From Lotus japonicus (taxonomy: Eukaryota > Streptophyta > Magnoliopsida > Fabales > Fabaceae): 64,000 nt of DNA. Below, in pieces: positions 47,039 to 58,487 of this stretch; position 1 is the first letter of the stretch, and each line of letters opens with the position of its first letter. The notes under the pieces are model-generated. The model did not search any database. It was not told where the DNA came from and saw only the letters and a list, made by a program, of their open reading frames with translations. Location: assembly GCF_012489685.1 (NCBI RefSeq), contig NC_080043.1, positions 46,825,127 to 46,889,126 on the forward strand, written 5' to 3'. The position numbers and the translations under genes are program-made.

Positions 47039-47551
47039 CTAGACTGACCAGCTGACCAATCGTCCTGACAGATCGGGTTTCTGGAGTACCTGTCTTAAGG
47101 GAACATCAGTTTTAACTCTGATTAGGAAACTTTGGAAGTATGACCTAAGGCGTCTCGCTGTTTTTAGAATCGCCAAGGCCGCCTTCTCGATTTTTTGGTA
47201 TCGCAATTCAGCACCTTGCAGAGTATGACTCACAAAATATATAACCTTCTGCTTTCTCCCTTCTTCCTGAAGCAATACCGTACTGACCGCCCTATCTGTA
47301 ACTGCCAAGTAGAGCGTCAAAGGAACGCCTGGCGTGGGCTTGGATAGTACCGGTAATGTTGCTAATGATTCTTTCAATTTAGTAAAAGCTTGTTCACATG
47401 CCTCGGTCCAATGAAACTTCGAATTCTTTTTCAAACAAGTGAAGAACGGAGCTGCTTTGTCGCCTGCCATTGGCAAGAAACGTGCTAAAGCAGCCATGCG
47501 TCCTGTTAATCGTTGTACTTCCTTGACATTTGTTGAGCTTGTCATTTCCAA
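47039..47551 (-). pseudogene. Tat first RNase H (gypsy type)
   Basis: It shows RT thumb (VQRLTGRMAALARFLP) and the gypsy RNase H region (LYLAVTDRAVSTVLLQEE, IYFVSHTLQGAELRYQKIEK). The usual DAS-type catalytic aspartate position reads VTDRAVS. It ends in TAG before LSEYDIQYEP. A further stop at about 47576-47578 separates it from RT. Confidence 0.85.
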
Positions 47552-47578
47552 GATCGCCTTGTCTTTATCTGGATTTAC

Positions 47579-48373
47579 TTATATCCCCCTTGATGTTATC
47601 ATGAATCCCAAAAACGTTCCCCCTTGAAACCCAAATGAACATTTCTCGGAATTTAACTTCATTCGGTATTTTCTTAGCTGAGCAAATGCTTCATTAAGAT
47701 CATCGTCGTGGTCACTGGACTTGGCGGACTTAACAATCATATCATCCACATATACTTCCGTGTTCCTTCCAACTTGGCTTGAAAAAATTTTATCCATGAA
47801 GCGTTGGTATGTAGCTCCCGCATTTTTCAAACCAAAAGGCATAGTTTTGTAAAAATAATTTGCCTGATTAGTCATGAACGCTGTACTTTCCTCGTCCGAA
47901 GGATGCATCATAATTTGATTATACCCAGAGTATGCATCCATGAGACTTAAAAGTTCATTGGGAAGAGGATATGAATCTTTGGGACACACTTTGTTCAGAG
48001 TTGTGTAATCCGTGCACATTCTCCACTTCCCATTGGCTTTCTTGACCATCACTACGTTGGCGAGCCAGGTTGGGTACTGCACCTCGCGAATGAATTAGGC
48101 CTTGATTAACTTTTCAGTTTCTACTTGCACCGCCTTGTTCTTTTCATCACTCATCCTTCGCCTTGGCTGGATGACTGGCGTCGCCCCTGGCCGTATGGCC
48201 AGTTTATGAGCGATCACATTGGGGTCAATCCCTAGTACATCATTAATTGACCACGCAAAGAGATCTAGATTATCGCCAAAAAAGGTGATCAACCTTTCCT
48301 CCTGCTCTGTTGTTAAACTGCTGCCAATCTTCAAAACCTTATCCTTGATTTGCGCTGATTTGGTTTCTTCCAA
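47579..48373 (-). pseudogene. Tat reverse transcriptase (contig 2)
   Basis: Two in-frame pieces are divided by a TAA after KLIKA. The right piece is the linker LFAWSINDVLGIDPN. The left piece has WLANVVMVKKANGKWRMC, MDAYSGYNQIMMHP, MPFGLKNAGATYQRFMD and the catalytic VYVDDMIVKS, then KCSFGFQGGTFLGF. Contig 1 keeps only the part to the right of 47762, so it lacks the YVDD motif. Confidence 0.9.
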
Positions 48374-48439
48374 AGGTTGTGGGCGGAAATCATCAGCATC
48401 ATCCCTTGGGTCTAAACTAAACCCTTCTTGTGGAAAAAT

Positions 48440-48724
48440 TTATGTGATATGGTGGCTTTCCTTGGCGGCCTTTCGCCCACAGAGCGCCACACTTCTTAGG
48501 TAACATTCTCTCGCTGCATTCTGATCCACGCGAAGGACACCGATCTTCCCATTGCAGGCTGGGTATTTGATAGTTAAATGAGCGGTTGAAATTACAGAGC
48601 ATAACTTGTTAAGAATGTCCCGCCCCAAAAGTACGTTGTAATTAGCTCTACACGCCAATACAAGATACTTCACTTGAAATTTCTTGACAAACTCTCCTTC
48701 ACCAAAGGCTGTTGGTATTTCCAC
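48440..48724 (-). pseudogene. Tat protease C-terminal part (contig 2)
   Basis: It contains NYNVLLGRDILNKL of the retropepsin-like domain, out of frame with the active-site half at the end of the gag frame. It has the same sequence and frameshift as 10282-10566. Confidence 0.75.
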
Positions 48725-50628
48725 GTATCCCGCACATTGACGCGATCCCTTGTAAATCCCACCAGGGTTCCTTTATATGGTTTCAAATCTGACTCATTTA
48801 ACCCCAGGTGATCAAAGGCATCTCCGTAAATGATGTCTGCCGAAGATCCCTGATCTAAAAACACTTTCTTCGTCACGTAGTTGTTAACCCTGATTGTTAC
48901 AACAATCGGGTCATTGTCATGAGGAATTACATGTGCAAAATCCTGAGGGGTTAATATAATTGGAGAGTGATTCAACCAACATTCGCCCTCGTATGCTTCG
49001 TGCACGGAATGTACTTCTGCCACATAACGCTTTCTGGCCTTGCTAGAAATCGTGCCCCCTCCAAATCCCCCTGCAATGGATGAGCATTCCCCAACAGGGT
49101 CGCCCAATTCCTCTACTATCTCCTTTCCTTTTCCTTTGTTCCCTTGAGTTACCTTGGCGGCCTCCGGTGTTGCTGCCTCTTTAACAAAATTTGCCAGATG
49201 GCCAGCCTTGATTAGCCGATCAATCTCCAGCCGCAAGTTCCAACAATTATCTGTAGTGTGCCCCAACATTTTGTGGTACTCACACCATCTGTTTGTATCC
49301 ACATTAGTTGGTGGTCGCCGAGGTGGCGGCGGATATTGCACAACATTTGTCTGTCCAACTGCTTTCAATATGGTGCTTAGGGGCGCATTCAGTTTAGTAA
49401 GTGGAACTGGAGTTGGCGAGGCACCATGTTGACCAGCCGAGGCTGTAGTGGTTCCTTGGGGATTTCTATGCCATGTATTCCAGAATCCGGGTTTGGAGTT
49501 TTGATATGGACCAGGCCTTGGTATACGTGGAGTTTGAGCTATCCTTGTTGCCTTTCCAACCTTGGATTTGTCCTGCGAAACATCGCCGGGCTGAGCGTGT
49601 TTTCGTCCCTCCTCCCTCTCTTGCTTTTTCTGATCGTCTTGCTCAATTAAGATGAATTCCTGGACGAGAGCGCGAAGATCCATCATGTCCCTCGCTGGTC
49701 GTCTTGTTAAATCTCGATTCAAATCTCCCGCCCTAAGGCCATTTTTGAAAGACGCCAGGCATACATCCGGGTTTTCCTCCTCCTGTTGAACAGTCATCTT
49801 ACTGAAGCGCGCCATGTAGGTCTTTAGCTTCTCTCCTGGCTGTTGATGTATGCTGATGAGGTCAAACATAGTTGTTTTCGTAGTTTTGTTGGCGGAGAAT
49901 TGAGTTAAGAATTTAGTAGACAAATCCGTAAAATTGTCAATGGAGAAGGGCGGTTGTCTAATGAACATCTGCATCGCCATTCCCTTGAATGTTGAAGGAA
50001 ACAATCTGCACTTCACTTCGTCCGTCGCCCCACCAATAACCACTTTGGTGTTAAAGTACCTCAAATGTTCCATGGGATCAGAATCACCCGAAAAGGCGTC
50101 TAATGCCATTGTTTGCAAATATTTTGGTATGTCCACCTCTGTGATGGCTGGAACAAAAGGTTGAAATTCAACGACATCCTCAGCCTCAAGACGTTGTCCC
50201 TGCTTAAAATCTTGCCTCTGAGTTAAATATTCCACCTGGGCTTGTAACTGCTCGTTCCGGTTTTGTACCTTTTGCAAGGTATCCAGCATTTGCTTCAAAG
50301 CCACGGGCGTGATACCCGTTATCACCTCCGGCACTTTCCTCGGAGCACTGTTCTTAAGATCTTCTAAGTTAACGTACTCAGGCGGCGTTGATCGTCGCCT
50401 GACACCTGGATCTGATTTGGCTATCAGATCTGAGGGCCTTCCCTGAGCTAGTTTTACCAGCGACGCTGGTGACTACGCCACCGAGTGAACACCCTCCGAG
50501 GAAGCCTCCTGCTCTTGCTCTTGAAGTACTGCACAATTGTTGTCTCGACCGCCGCCGCGTCCGCCTTGACGGCCACCACCTCTCCGACGATGATCACGGC
50601 GGCCCACGCCGCAGGAACGGGTTTCCAT
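48670..50628 (-). pseudogene. Tat gag and protease start (contig 2)
   Basis: It is the same 554-codon frame as in contig 1 with two amino-acid differences (F for L in CRLFPST, D for G in EQDDQKK). Both copies carry the TAG that cuts off the first 51 codons from the upstream methionine at 50628. The capsid region, the CEYHKMLGHTTDNC knuckle and the LDQGSSADI active site are preserved. No further nonsense change separates the copies, consistent with very recent common origin. Confidence 0.88.
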
Positions 50629-50672
50629 GAATTGTAACTCTCACCCTCTACGTCACTGGTAGATCTAGGTCA

Positions 50673-50690
50673 GAGCCACAGACGGTGCCA
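50673..50690 (-). promoter_or_regulatory. Tat element primer-binding site (contig 2)
   Basis: The minus strand reads TGGCACCGTCTGTGG directly inside the LTR, closer to the usual Tat-type site than the contig 1 version. Confidence 0.65.
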
Positions 50691-50691
50691 A

Positions 50692-51075
50692 TGTTGCGTC
50701 CTAAGGTAAGCTTAAGTGAGAAGAGGTACAAAAAGCAAACCCTAGCAGAGCACTAAAATAGTCAAGATGTAATAAAAAGGGTATATTCTCATTAAGTGTC
50801 AAAAAATTCTCAGTACAAGGTTATAAACTTCCTTTTTATAGAGGGTATGGTCATGATATGGACTTTTCCTACATTTGGGTCTGACAACCAGGGCCCAAAT
50901 CCCTACCTATGCACATAAGACAAATCCAAAAGAATCTTTCAGCTGGCTTGCGGGTCCATTTAAAGGGGGAGGGCGAGAATCCTAGATGTTCCGCCAGTTC
51001 CCGCCATGTCTTCCTTCGTCTAGCTGATTGCTTTTTTTGGGCGGGCATGTGGGTCTTTATGTCCCGCCCAGTCCA
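50692..51075 (-). repeat. Tat element 5' LTR (contig 2)
   Basis: About 384 bp, TGTTGCGTCC to cagtcca on the + strand. It includes ctttttatagagg, a possible TATA-like region. The outer edge is set by resumption of A-type LTR sequence and could be off by a few bases. Confidence 0.65.
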
Positions 51076-51859
51076 GCTTTAAAGCTTCGGAGTTCCTATT
51101 TAGGCACGAATTGACAAGAACTTCGTTCGCTAAAATGCACATAACTCAAGCTACAGAACTCGGAATGACACGAAACCAAAACCAAAATTTCGACAACGGA
51201 GAGGGCTACGCTATGGCTCAGGCCATACATACCCAAAAATTATTTCTGGACACGGTACAGCTCCAAAACATTTCGGCCACTACCAAAAATCGGGTTTCCC
51301 GAACTTTTTCTTCGATCTAATTTAATTCCTAGGTATTCGTAGGTGATATCTAGGCCAGGGAAACTCTCAGAAAAATTTAACGACTGAAAATAAGAATTAT
51401 GGGTATTTTGGTAAAAAATTAATGACCAAAAACTTGAAGTTGTAATTCTGAAAAATAAAATTGATGGGGTTGTTCACAACGACGTTTATAGCACTTAATC
51501 TCAAAGGTACTATGCTTGGTTGCGACTTTTTGATAAGAAAGTAAGCACATGTGAAGAAAATGGGTTTTTAGTCCGTTTTTCAGATCTACGGCGACTCGGT
51601 GAAAATCCGAACGATCCGACAGTGATTATAGCATGTTGGGTTGCAGTAGAAGATAGTCGGAAAGAAAAAACGAGGTAATCAAACATTTTTACAAAAAGCT
51701 CAAAACTTTGAGCACAAAAAGATGTGGAATAAGCCGACAAAAAGCAGAAATAGAAGATTAAGCATCCTTACCTCTGCACCTACGCGTAGCTTTTGAAATC
51801 AGGACGATCGGGAAAGAATTGAAAAAGCTCAGCTCCTCTCTCTTTCTCTCTCTAGCTCT
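51076..51859 (-). repeat. Element A 5' LTR, middle piece (contig 2)
   Basis: A's LTR resumes after the Tat LTR and runs to the gctct at 51855-51859. About 0.7 kb of LTR expected between 38712 and here is missing, so the C/D/Tat rearrangement also deleted host sequence. Confidence 0.78.
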
Positions 51860-52913
51860 TGTAACGCCCCGATTTCGGTGGCGTCACTTTAGTAACCAAA
51901 ATAAACTTAATGCGGAAAAACGTGAATATTTTTTTTTTTTGATAATAACTAAGACAAGACTGAACTAAATAAAACCCAAAAGCGAAAAGAAATAGAGCTA
52001 ATATACAATATATAAATAGCCCCCCCGCTGTAAGTAACAACCTCGTCACGAGTAACCTCCAGTGACGGAAAGAAAAGTGTAGCGCCCGAAGCCAAAATGT
52101 ACAAACCGAATCTAAAGTTAAGTGTCCGCAACACTATCCCTCGAAACTGAGAATAAGCTGGCCCATCGGCCTGAAACAAGACCTCCTAAGTCCAACCAAC
52201 TCTCTGTGATTCCCGTAAAGAAACCACACAAAAAGCTATAGGTGGGAAACTACCCTGTCCCGAATGAAACAAATGATGTTCAGAGCTAAGACTCTACTCC
52301 TACACTAATCCCATCTCGAGGAGCTCACACCAACACTAAAACCTACATGCTAGCATGATCGTCGCCCGGATCTGAATCCAGAACGACCTAGTCTATGTAC
52401 ACCATCCGTCCTCCTCTCGCTTCCGCGATACGCTCCAGTTCTCGCATCTCAACCCTAGTTCCTCCCGAAGGATGAACCATCATGAATCAGCCCGCCAAAG
52501 ACATCTGACAAAGGGCGTTTGTTCGCCAAAGCACACACAGAAGACGCGAGGGTCAACTCCAAAGAATTATGTAAATAATAGCACCAATAAATATAAATAA
52601 GATAATAGCCACTTAGGCTTATAGCTAGGGATAACATCCTAGGGTTGCATATTTCCACAAAGAATATAACGACTGTAAATCACAGTTAACATGCATCAAG
52701 TAGAACTAACAAGTATCAAACACACTCATCAACTATGTCAGTATGCATGTTGCATGAAATGATATGCAGGTTAACCCAGTCAACCAATATGCAATCCGGA
52801 ACGGATGGACATCATCGGATCAGTCCTAACACCAGCCACGGTTGGACCATTTCGGCCCGTGATGCCTCTTACTCCAACATCATCATGTAGTCAGATCAGC
52901 ATAAAACCCGAAT

Positions 52914-53151
52914 AACGTCACTCTGCTTGGCGACGGAACAAACCGACAACGTCACTCTGCTTGGCGACGGAACAAAGCAACAACGTCACTCTGCTTGGCG
53001 ACGGAACAAAACAACAACGTCACTCTGCTTGGCGACGGAACAAAACAACAACGTCACTCTGCTTGGCGACGGAACAAAACAACAACGTCACTCTGCTTGG
53101 CGACGGAACAAAACAACAACGTCACTCTGCTTGGCGACGGGACAAACCAAA
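52914..53151. repeat. 34-bp minisatellite, 7 copies (contig 2, G 3' LTR)
   Basis: Seven units matching 14756-14993. Unit 2 reads cttggcgac here and cttggcaac in contig 1. Confidence 0.9.
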
Positions 53152-53495
53152 GGTATTGCCACTTATAGGCTGGGCACCTCGAGACGGTCGTAACACTAGC
53201 CTCGTGTTTAACCATTTCTGCTCGGGCGTCGCTTATCACCTTTGGCTATAGTCAAGACGGTACAAACTCTACATGGTTTGACCATTTCTGCTTGCTATGC
53301 CGAACATCAACAGGCACGATACAACTCTACATGGATGATCGTTACCTCCTGTTGTGCCAGGTATAGTCAGGACCGATCCAACTCTGCATGGCTGATCGTT
53401 ACTTCCTGCTATACCGAAGTACTCTGCTTGGCACTTCATCGCATATATGCATGGGTGCAACCACTCACGATGACTCTTCGGGTCACCAATGCTCT

Positions 53496-53637
53496 CACGA
53501 AGTCTCACGCTTCAGTGAAGTTTCATGCTCTCACAAGGTCTCACGCCTCAGTGGAGTTCCATGCTTTCCACAAGGTCTCACGCCTCAGTGGAGTATCCCG
53601 CATTCACAAGGTCTCACGCCTCAGTGAAGCTTCTCGG
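53496..53637. repeat. 36-bp tandem repeat, about 4 copies (contig 2)
   Basis: Same block as 15338-15479, core caaggtctcacgcctcagtg. Confidence 0.82.
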
Positions 53638-55230
53638 CTCATCCCTTGGATGGCTATCAAACTGCTCAACGAGCGAAGGAGTACCAACATACTCAGAACT
53701 TACCAAACTCCTCAACACTTGGATCCGACGACACTCCTCGCTTTTCCAAAACTATGATTTGACTTCCAATGCCTTCCTTCGAGGTTGTTATCATTACTTA
53801 AAGATTTTGAGGTTATTTAAGGTCTTATGAATTTTCTTTATAAAATAGATTCCCTTTTGTCTTATCGCAAGTCTTATACATTTGCAGGATCTCCCAATCC
53901 CAAGTCGCTTCCAGAGGAGGTCTCGATCCACTAAACAAAATTAAGGCCCGAACCTCGTTCGTCCTATCAAACTTTCTCCAAACTCTCAAAATAAAATCGG
54001 CATGACCTGCCCGCTATTCTCACCATTCAGAATCTCAAATTCCAGTGCAAAAGCAGAATTAACTCATCATAATCAATCAACATGTCATATGTCAATATCT
54101 TAAGCAATAACCACATAGCACCTAGCATATAAGGCATGCACCACACATCCTAAATTACCCAATTAGCACTTAGCATGTCATTCACTCATCAAAAACATTC
54201 AGTAGATGCATCATCTACATTGTCAGCCGAAGCCTCAGAAAACATTTTCCAATCACACACAATTCCAGTGCATAAACAGTAAACAATGTCGAAACATCGA
54301 CCCTAAGCATTAACTAGAGATTCAGTGAGAAGCCCTCACCTGTAGATTCTCCAGGACGATCTCCTAACACTTGTTCACAATCAAAGGCTTGCTCCTCTGG
54401 GAATTCCTCAAAATCACCTTTAGAGCAAAACCACAGAAACACTATCAGAATCTATCGAAAACTAAGTTATCGATACTTACTAAGGTTACTCGAAGTAATC
54501 TATACTCTAAGGTACGATAATCTAGCGCGAAAGACAAGTTTTCGGAAAAGGAAATTTTCCTCCTCCTCCCCTATAGGGCTCGGCCACTTTTGGTAATTGT
54601 GGGGCTCGATTTTTCTTCGATCAAACTTGGTTCCTATGCTTTCATAAGCCGTAACTAAGGGTATTCTGAACTCGGAAAAATTATCGGATCAAAAACTGTC
54701 GCAGGGGTATTTTGGTCATGATTTTTAACTTAGGATTTTCAAAACTGAAATCCCAAAAATAAAATTTTGCAGGGACGTCACCAACGACGTTTATGACAAC
54801 TAATCCTACTAGCACTAAGCTAAGGCGATAGTTTTCAGCCTAAAGGTTGAAGCTTTACACCAAAAACTCCAAAAAGGGGTATTTTAGGTTCAAATTGATT
54901 CCGGCGGAATTCCGGCGACATAACGGAAAATCTAATCCGGCAGAAGTGATCTTGGGCACATATAGAAGAGGTTTAGAATCAGAAATGAAAGATTCAGGAT
55001 AGTTTTGCAAAAACCCATAAACTATCCACTCAGAAAACTCTACAGAAAAGCTATGGAAAAAGCGATCAGAGGTAAGGATTAGCGACTATACCTCGAAACC
55101 TTGAAGCAGCAACTGATTAATCAACGATCAAGCAAGGATTGAACAAAATCTTCTTCTCCTTCTTCCTTGATGAACTCGCGGCCTTGAGAGGGAAAATGGA
55201 GGAGTTTTGTGTTTTTTTCTCACTTGCTTG

Positions 55231-55240
55231 CTATATATAG
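55231..55240 (-). promoter_or_regulatory. TATA box in G 3' LTR (contig 2)
   Basis: It reads ctatatatag in the same context as 17073-17082. The 5' LTR copy, which would drive the element, is at 61585-61594. Confidence 0.65.
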
Positions 55241-55956
55241 AAAATGGTAATTCGCGGGAAAATGAAAGTTTCGCGAATCTGATTTTTCCGGCATCATTCT
55301 CCATGAATTCTAAGATAGGTTTTGGCAAAGGAATTCCTAAGCTAAGAAGATGTCTCCTTGTATTTTTGGCAACTAATGCAAAGTCGGTGCAAAGTCGGTG
55401 TAAAACTATTTTACCCGATAAGTTGCTTTTTGCATCGAATGTCGGAATGGAAAACTTCCTTCTGAAGAAAGATTGAAATCATCAAGAGAAATGGGTGTAC
55501 GCGTGTAGAATATCCATTTGAAGCTCTGAATAGATAAAGTCTTCATTGTCGAGAAATTCTAGGGTTTTGAAATACTAGGGATCCGGTTTCGGCAAACTTC
55601 CGATGATTGGAATCGGACGTTCGTAGATCCTAGAGTTTCGCCTCGAAACGATTGTGATATATGGAAAAAGAGAAGTTCTAACATTTCTCTGAAGATTTTT
55701 GGAATTAACTGCCATCGTGCCTAAAAGTGAAAATTAGCTATATACTTGGGTTTCTGACCTAGGTTTAAGCGTAAAACGTTCGTGCTATAACTTTTATCGA
55801 TCATAATGCAATCCTTGAACTTTTCCTGAACTTTCTCCTTCATAAATATATTTCATTTGACAAACTCTTGTTCAGGTTTCCTTTCACAATACATCAACCC
55901 TAATCGTGAATAAGATTTTATTCACTAAGCATAAGCTTAAAAACTTGGGTCTTACA

Positions 55957-57140
55957 TTACTACCCTCCAAAAAGAAAGTTTCGACCTCGAAACTTAAGGG
56001 TCAGTAAAAAGTTCTGGATATTATTCCTTGATCTTTTCCTCTAATACCCATATAACACCGTCCGTGTCCTTATTCCAAATAATTTTCACTAAAATACTCT
56101 GCTTTCCCTTCGATTGTTTCACTCTTCTAGTCCCAATGTTGACCAACGGCGTCTCAACAGACATATCATCTTTCAACTTGCCGAGGTTTAACTACAATCC
56201 TCAATGATACCACCACTAAAACTCTTACTCGAATATGATCTCCAGCTTCTGAAGTCAATCTTTACCCTAAGATTCTCATTCCACATAGCAAAATTCACTC
56301 GCTAATCTCTAGCTCGTATCACCAAAATCCATAACAAGTTTCATTCACTCTTAGACTTTAAGCAACTTGTCCAAATATGACAACCTCAAGTGTTCATCTT
56401 AATTCTAACACTTCCCTTTTCTGTAACTTGATCTCCATCTCGTCAATCAACTTCTTAATCTCTCTATCAAATTCTAACCAACTTCGAGTCCTAGAAACTT
56501 AAGACAACAGTTCATAGACTTAAAACCTGAACCTTCAACAAGTTTGGACCTCTAATGTCCGTTAATTCTTCAATGCTTCCTAAATGAATATCCATTTCTT
56601 CAAACTATATCTCCTTCGCAAGAGAACTTATACTTAATGCGAACTTTTTCCTCCCAACTCGACTAATCCTCGATCCAATCAAGTTAATCTTACCAATCCT
56701 TCTATCAAAGTCCATAGCCAGCTCTGATTCCGAATATCACCCCCTCAATATTAAGTTGATCAAGCCTAATCTATCGAAGGTGAAATTTAGAAAAACCCAC
56801 TGGAACAGTCAATGAGTTCCTATCATCCAATAGTCACAAATATCCTGACCTCACATCCTCAACGATTCCGCTATGGAACTACACGCCCTCGACATCATAC
56901 GTATACTATCCATAAGAAATCTCTATGAGATTCATTCTTCAGCTTCTAGCTTCCTTTTAAACGCATTGGTGCAAAACTACTTTCTAGGTTTACCGTGTTA
57001 TTCTAAACCTCGTGTAATTTCTATAGCTAAAATACGAGCTACGGTCAAATAAGGTGTTAATAGGCGTAATAACTATAAGGTCAAAGCTTAGACAGTATAA
57101 GTAAGATAGGTGTGCTTGCACCCGCTACAAGAGTAATGGA
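55957..57140 (-). pseudogene. Decayed pol remnant of element G (contig 2)
   Basis: This 1.2-kb segment lies between the 3' LTR and gag. Its outer end keeps a broken chromodomain-like tail (LVKIIWNKD, LEEKI, a stop, then YPELF). The rest has no recognisable enzyme motif. It matches 17799-18982 closely, so pol loss precedes the split of the copies. A GGAGGGTAGTAA purine-rich tract borders the LTR. Confidence 0.72.
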
Positions 57141-58274
57141 TTATATTATACTGAAATGAGGAAGAATGGTTAGAAGGTTACCATCGTTCTTGCGCTCTCC
57201 TCTGGTTAACTCCTCAGCTCCTTCACCATCCATGATATAAACTCTTCCTCTAGCAGCAGGGCGCTTTCCCCTTATGGTGTTGACAAATGGCTCAACCTTG
57301 GGTGTCTTGCAGTTGTTGGCCAGATGTCCTGGTAGATCACACTTGAAACACCTCGACTTCCCCTTCGGGCATTTCGTGGAGTAGTGCCCAACCTCCCCGC
57401 ATTTAAAACATGTCATCTCACGGCTCCCAGCTTGGCTTCCTGCTCCTCCCGCAGCAGCAATCGTAGGCCTGAACGGTCCTGGGGTAAACCCTTCCCCCGT
57501 AGGACGCTGATAAGGCTTCTTCATCTGTAACTTTCCTTTTCCCTTGTTGTCTTGGGAGCTCGACCTCATCGGTCCCCCAATTCCTGCTCTATTCATCCTT
57601 CTATTTTTCATCAGCTCCACCTCCGTGGCTTTCTCAACCAACGACTGGAATCGCATGATTCCCAGCGGCCTCACTGAGTCCTCAATATCAGGCCTCAGTC
57701 CATTTACAAAGCGCTTGCACATGTAGCGCTCATTCACATGATCATGAAAGAATTGAAAATGCTTCGCCAAAGACTCCAGCTTTGAAGCAAATTCCGGTAC
57801 CGACATACCCCCCTGACGGAGTGTCAGAAATTGTGACTCCCGCTCATCCCGAGCACTTGTTGGAAAATAATTTTCCAAGAATGCGGTCCGGAATGAGTTC
57901 CAGCTAATCTCCTCGTGATTGTCTTCCATAATTCCTCTGGTGCCCTTCCACCAGTACTCTGCATCCCCGAGTAGCAGATAAGTCGCCATGCCCACTTTGG
58001 CACCCTCAGCAGTTTGTAGTACGCCGAATATCTTCTCGATTTCCTGAATCCAGAGATCCGCTTTGTCTGGGTCAGTACCACCAGAGAACTTTGGTGGGTT
58101 TTGCCTCCTGAAGTCATTGAGGCCTTTATTTTGGTCCAGAGTTACTTCCCTCTGGCGCTGATGCTGATCACGTGCCTCCTCAGCAGCACGCCTCATCGCA
58201 TTATCATTTGCCTGCGCTGTTACCGCTTGGGCCATAGTGGCCATCATCTCAGCTAGCTGATTAGTATTCACCAT
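57141..58274 (-). CDS. gag: Element G Gag protein, 377 aa, intact
   Basis: This is a complete gag frame starting MVNTNQLAEMM shortly downstream of the primer-binding site. Residues 55-195 form the capsid-type Retrotrans_gag region (FSGGTDPDKADLWIQEIEK, YLLLGDAEYWWKG, FLENYFPTSARDERESQF). A basic linker follows, then two CCHC zinc knuckles at residues 289-302 (CFKCGEVGHYSTKC) and 309-322 (CFKCDLPGHLANNC). Gag would assemble cytoplasmic virus-like particles and bind element RNA. It ends after KNDG with a short tail (NLLTILPHFSII). In element A the polyprotein continues into protease at this point. It is the only long, domain-complete open frame in the window. The contig 1 version is frame-broken. 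Confidence 0.93.
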   Translation of the reverse strand: MVNTNQLAEMMATMAQAVTAQANDNAMRRAAEEARDQHQRQREVTLDQNKGLNDFRRQNPPKFSGGTDPDKADLWIQEIEKIFGVLQTAEGAKVGMATYLLLGDAEYWWKGTRGIMEDNHEEISWNSFRTAFLENYFPTSARDERESQFLTLRQGGMSVPEFASKLESLAKHFQFFHDHVNERYMCKRFVNGLRPDIEDSVRPLGIMRFQSLVEKATEVELMKNRRMNRAGIGGPMRSSSQDNKGKGKLQMKKPYQRPTGEGFTPGPFRPTIAAAGGAGSQAGSREMTCFKCGEVGHYSTKCPKGKSRCFKCDLPGHLANNCKTPKVEPFVNTIRGKRPAARGRVYIMDGEGAEELTRGERKNDGNLLTILPHFSII

Positions 58275-58472
58275 GTTCTTTTAAGTTAAACAAGCAGTTA
58301 GTACTCATCATAAGATAGCATCTAGTATAACTATACAATATGATTAAGCAATAACTTCAATCAATTTTTAAGCGAAAAATCGCTTGCAGACAATCAATTT
58401 TCACTCTTTGCAGAGTCACACAACCTAGCACAGAAGACCTATTCCCCAACAACTCCCGAAAGACTCGACCGT

Positions 58473-58484
58473 GCTCTGATACCA
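58473..58484 (-). promoter_or_regulatory. Element G primer-binding site (iMet tRNA, contig 2)
   Basis: The minus strand reads TGGTATCAGAGC three bases inside the 5' LTR at 58488. Confidence 0.93.
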
Positions 58485-58487
58485 CAA

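Larger units (their letters stand above)
45510..51075 (-). mobile_element. Tat-lineage Ty3/gypsy element, 3' end truncated
   Basis: In minus orientation it contains a 5' LTR (50692-51075), primer-binding site, gag, protease, RT, RNase H, a second archaeal-type RNase H and integrase. The dual RNase H arrangement is the hallmark of the Tat group. The 3' part beyond integrase and the 3' LTR are missing because LTR D abuts at 45509. It lies within A's 5' LTR. Every large domain contains at least one stop or frameshift. Confidence 0.88.
51860..55956 (-). repeat. Element G 3' LTR, 4097 bp (contig 2)
   Basis: It is a full-length reference LTR of the family, equal in length to 13702-17798. It contains the 34-bp array, the 36-bp repeats at 53496-53637, a TATA box at 55231-55240 and the conserved leader signals. 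No credible gene is present. Confidence 0.93.

Noticed and set aside
55957..57140. Possible envelope or accessory gene between LTR and gag of G
   Set aside because: No long frame, signal peptide or membrane segment. Only a decayed chromodomain-like tail is identifiable.
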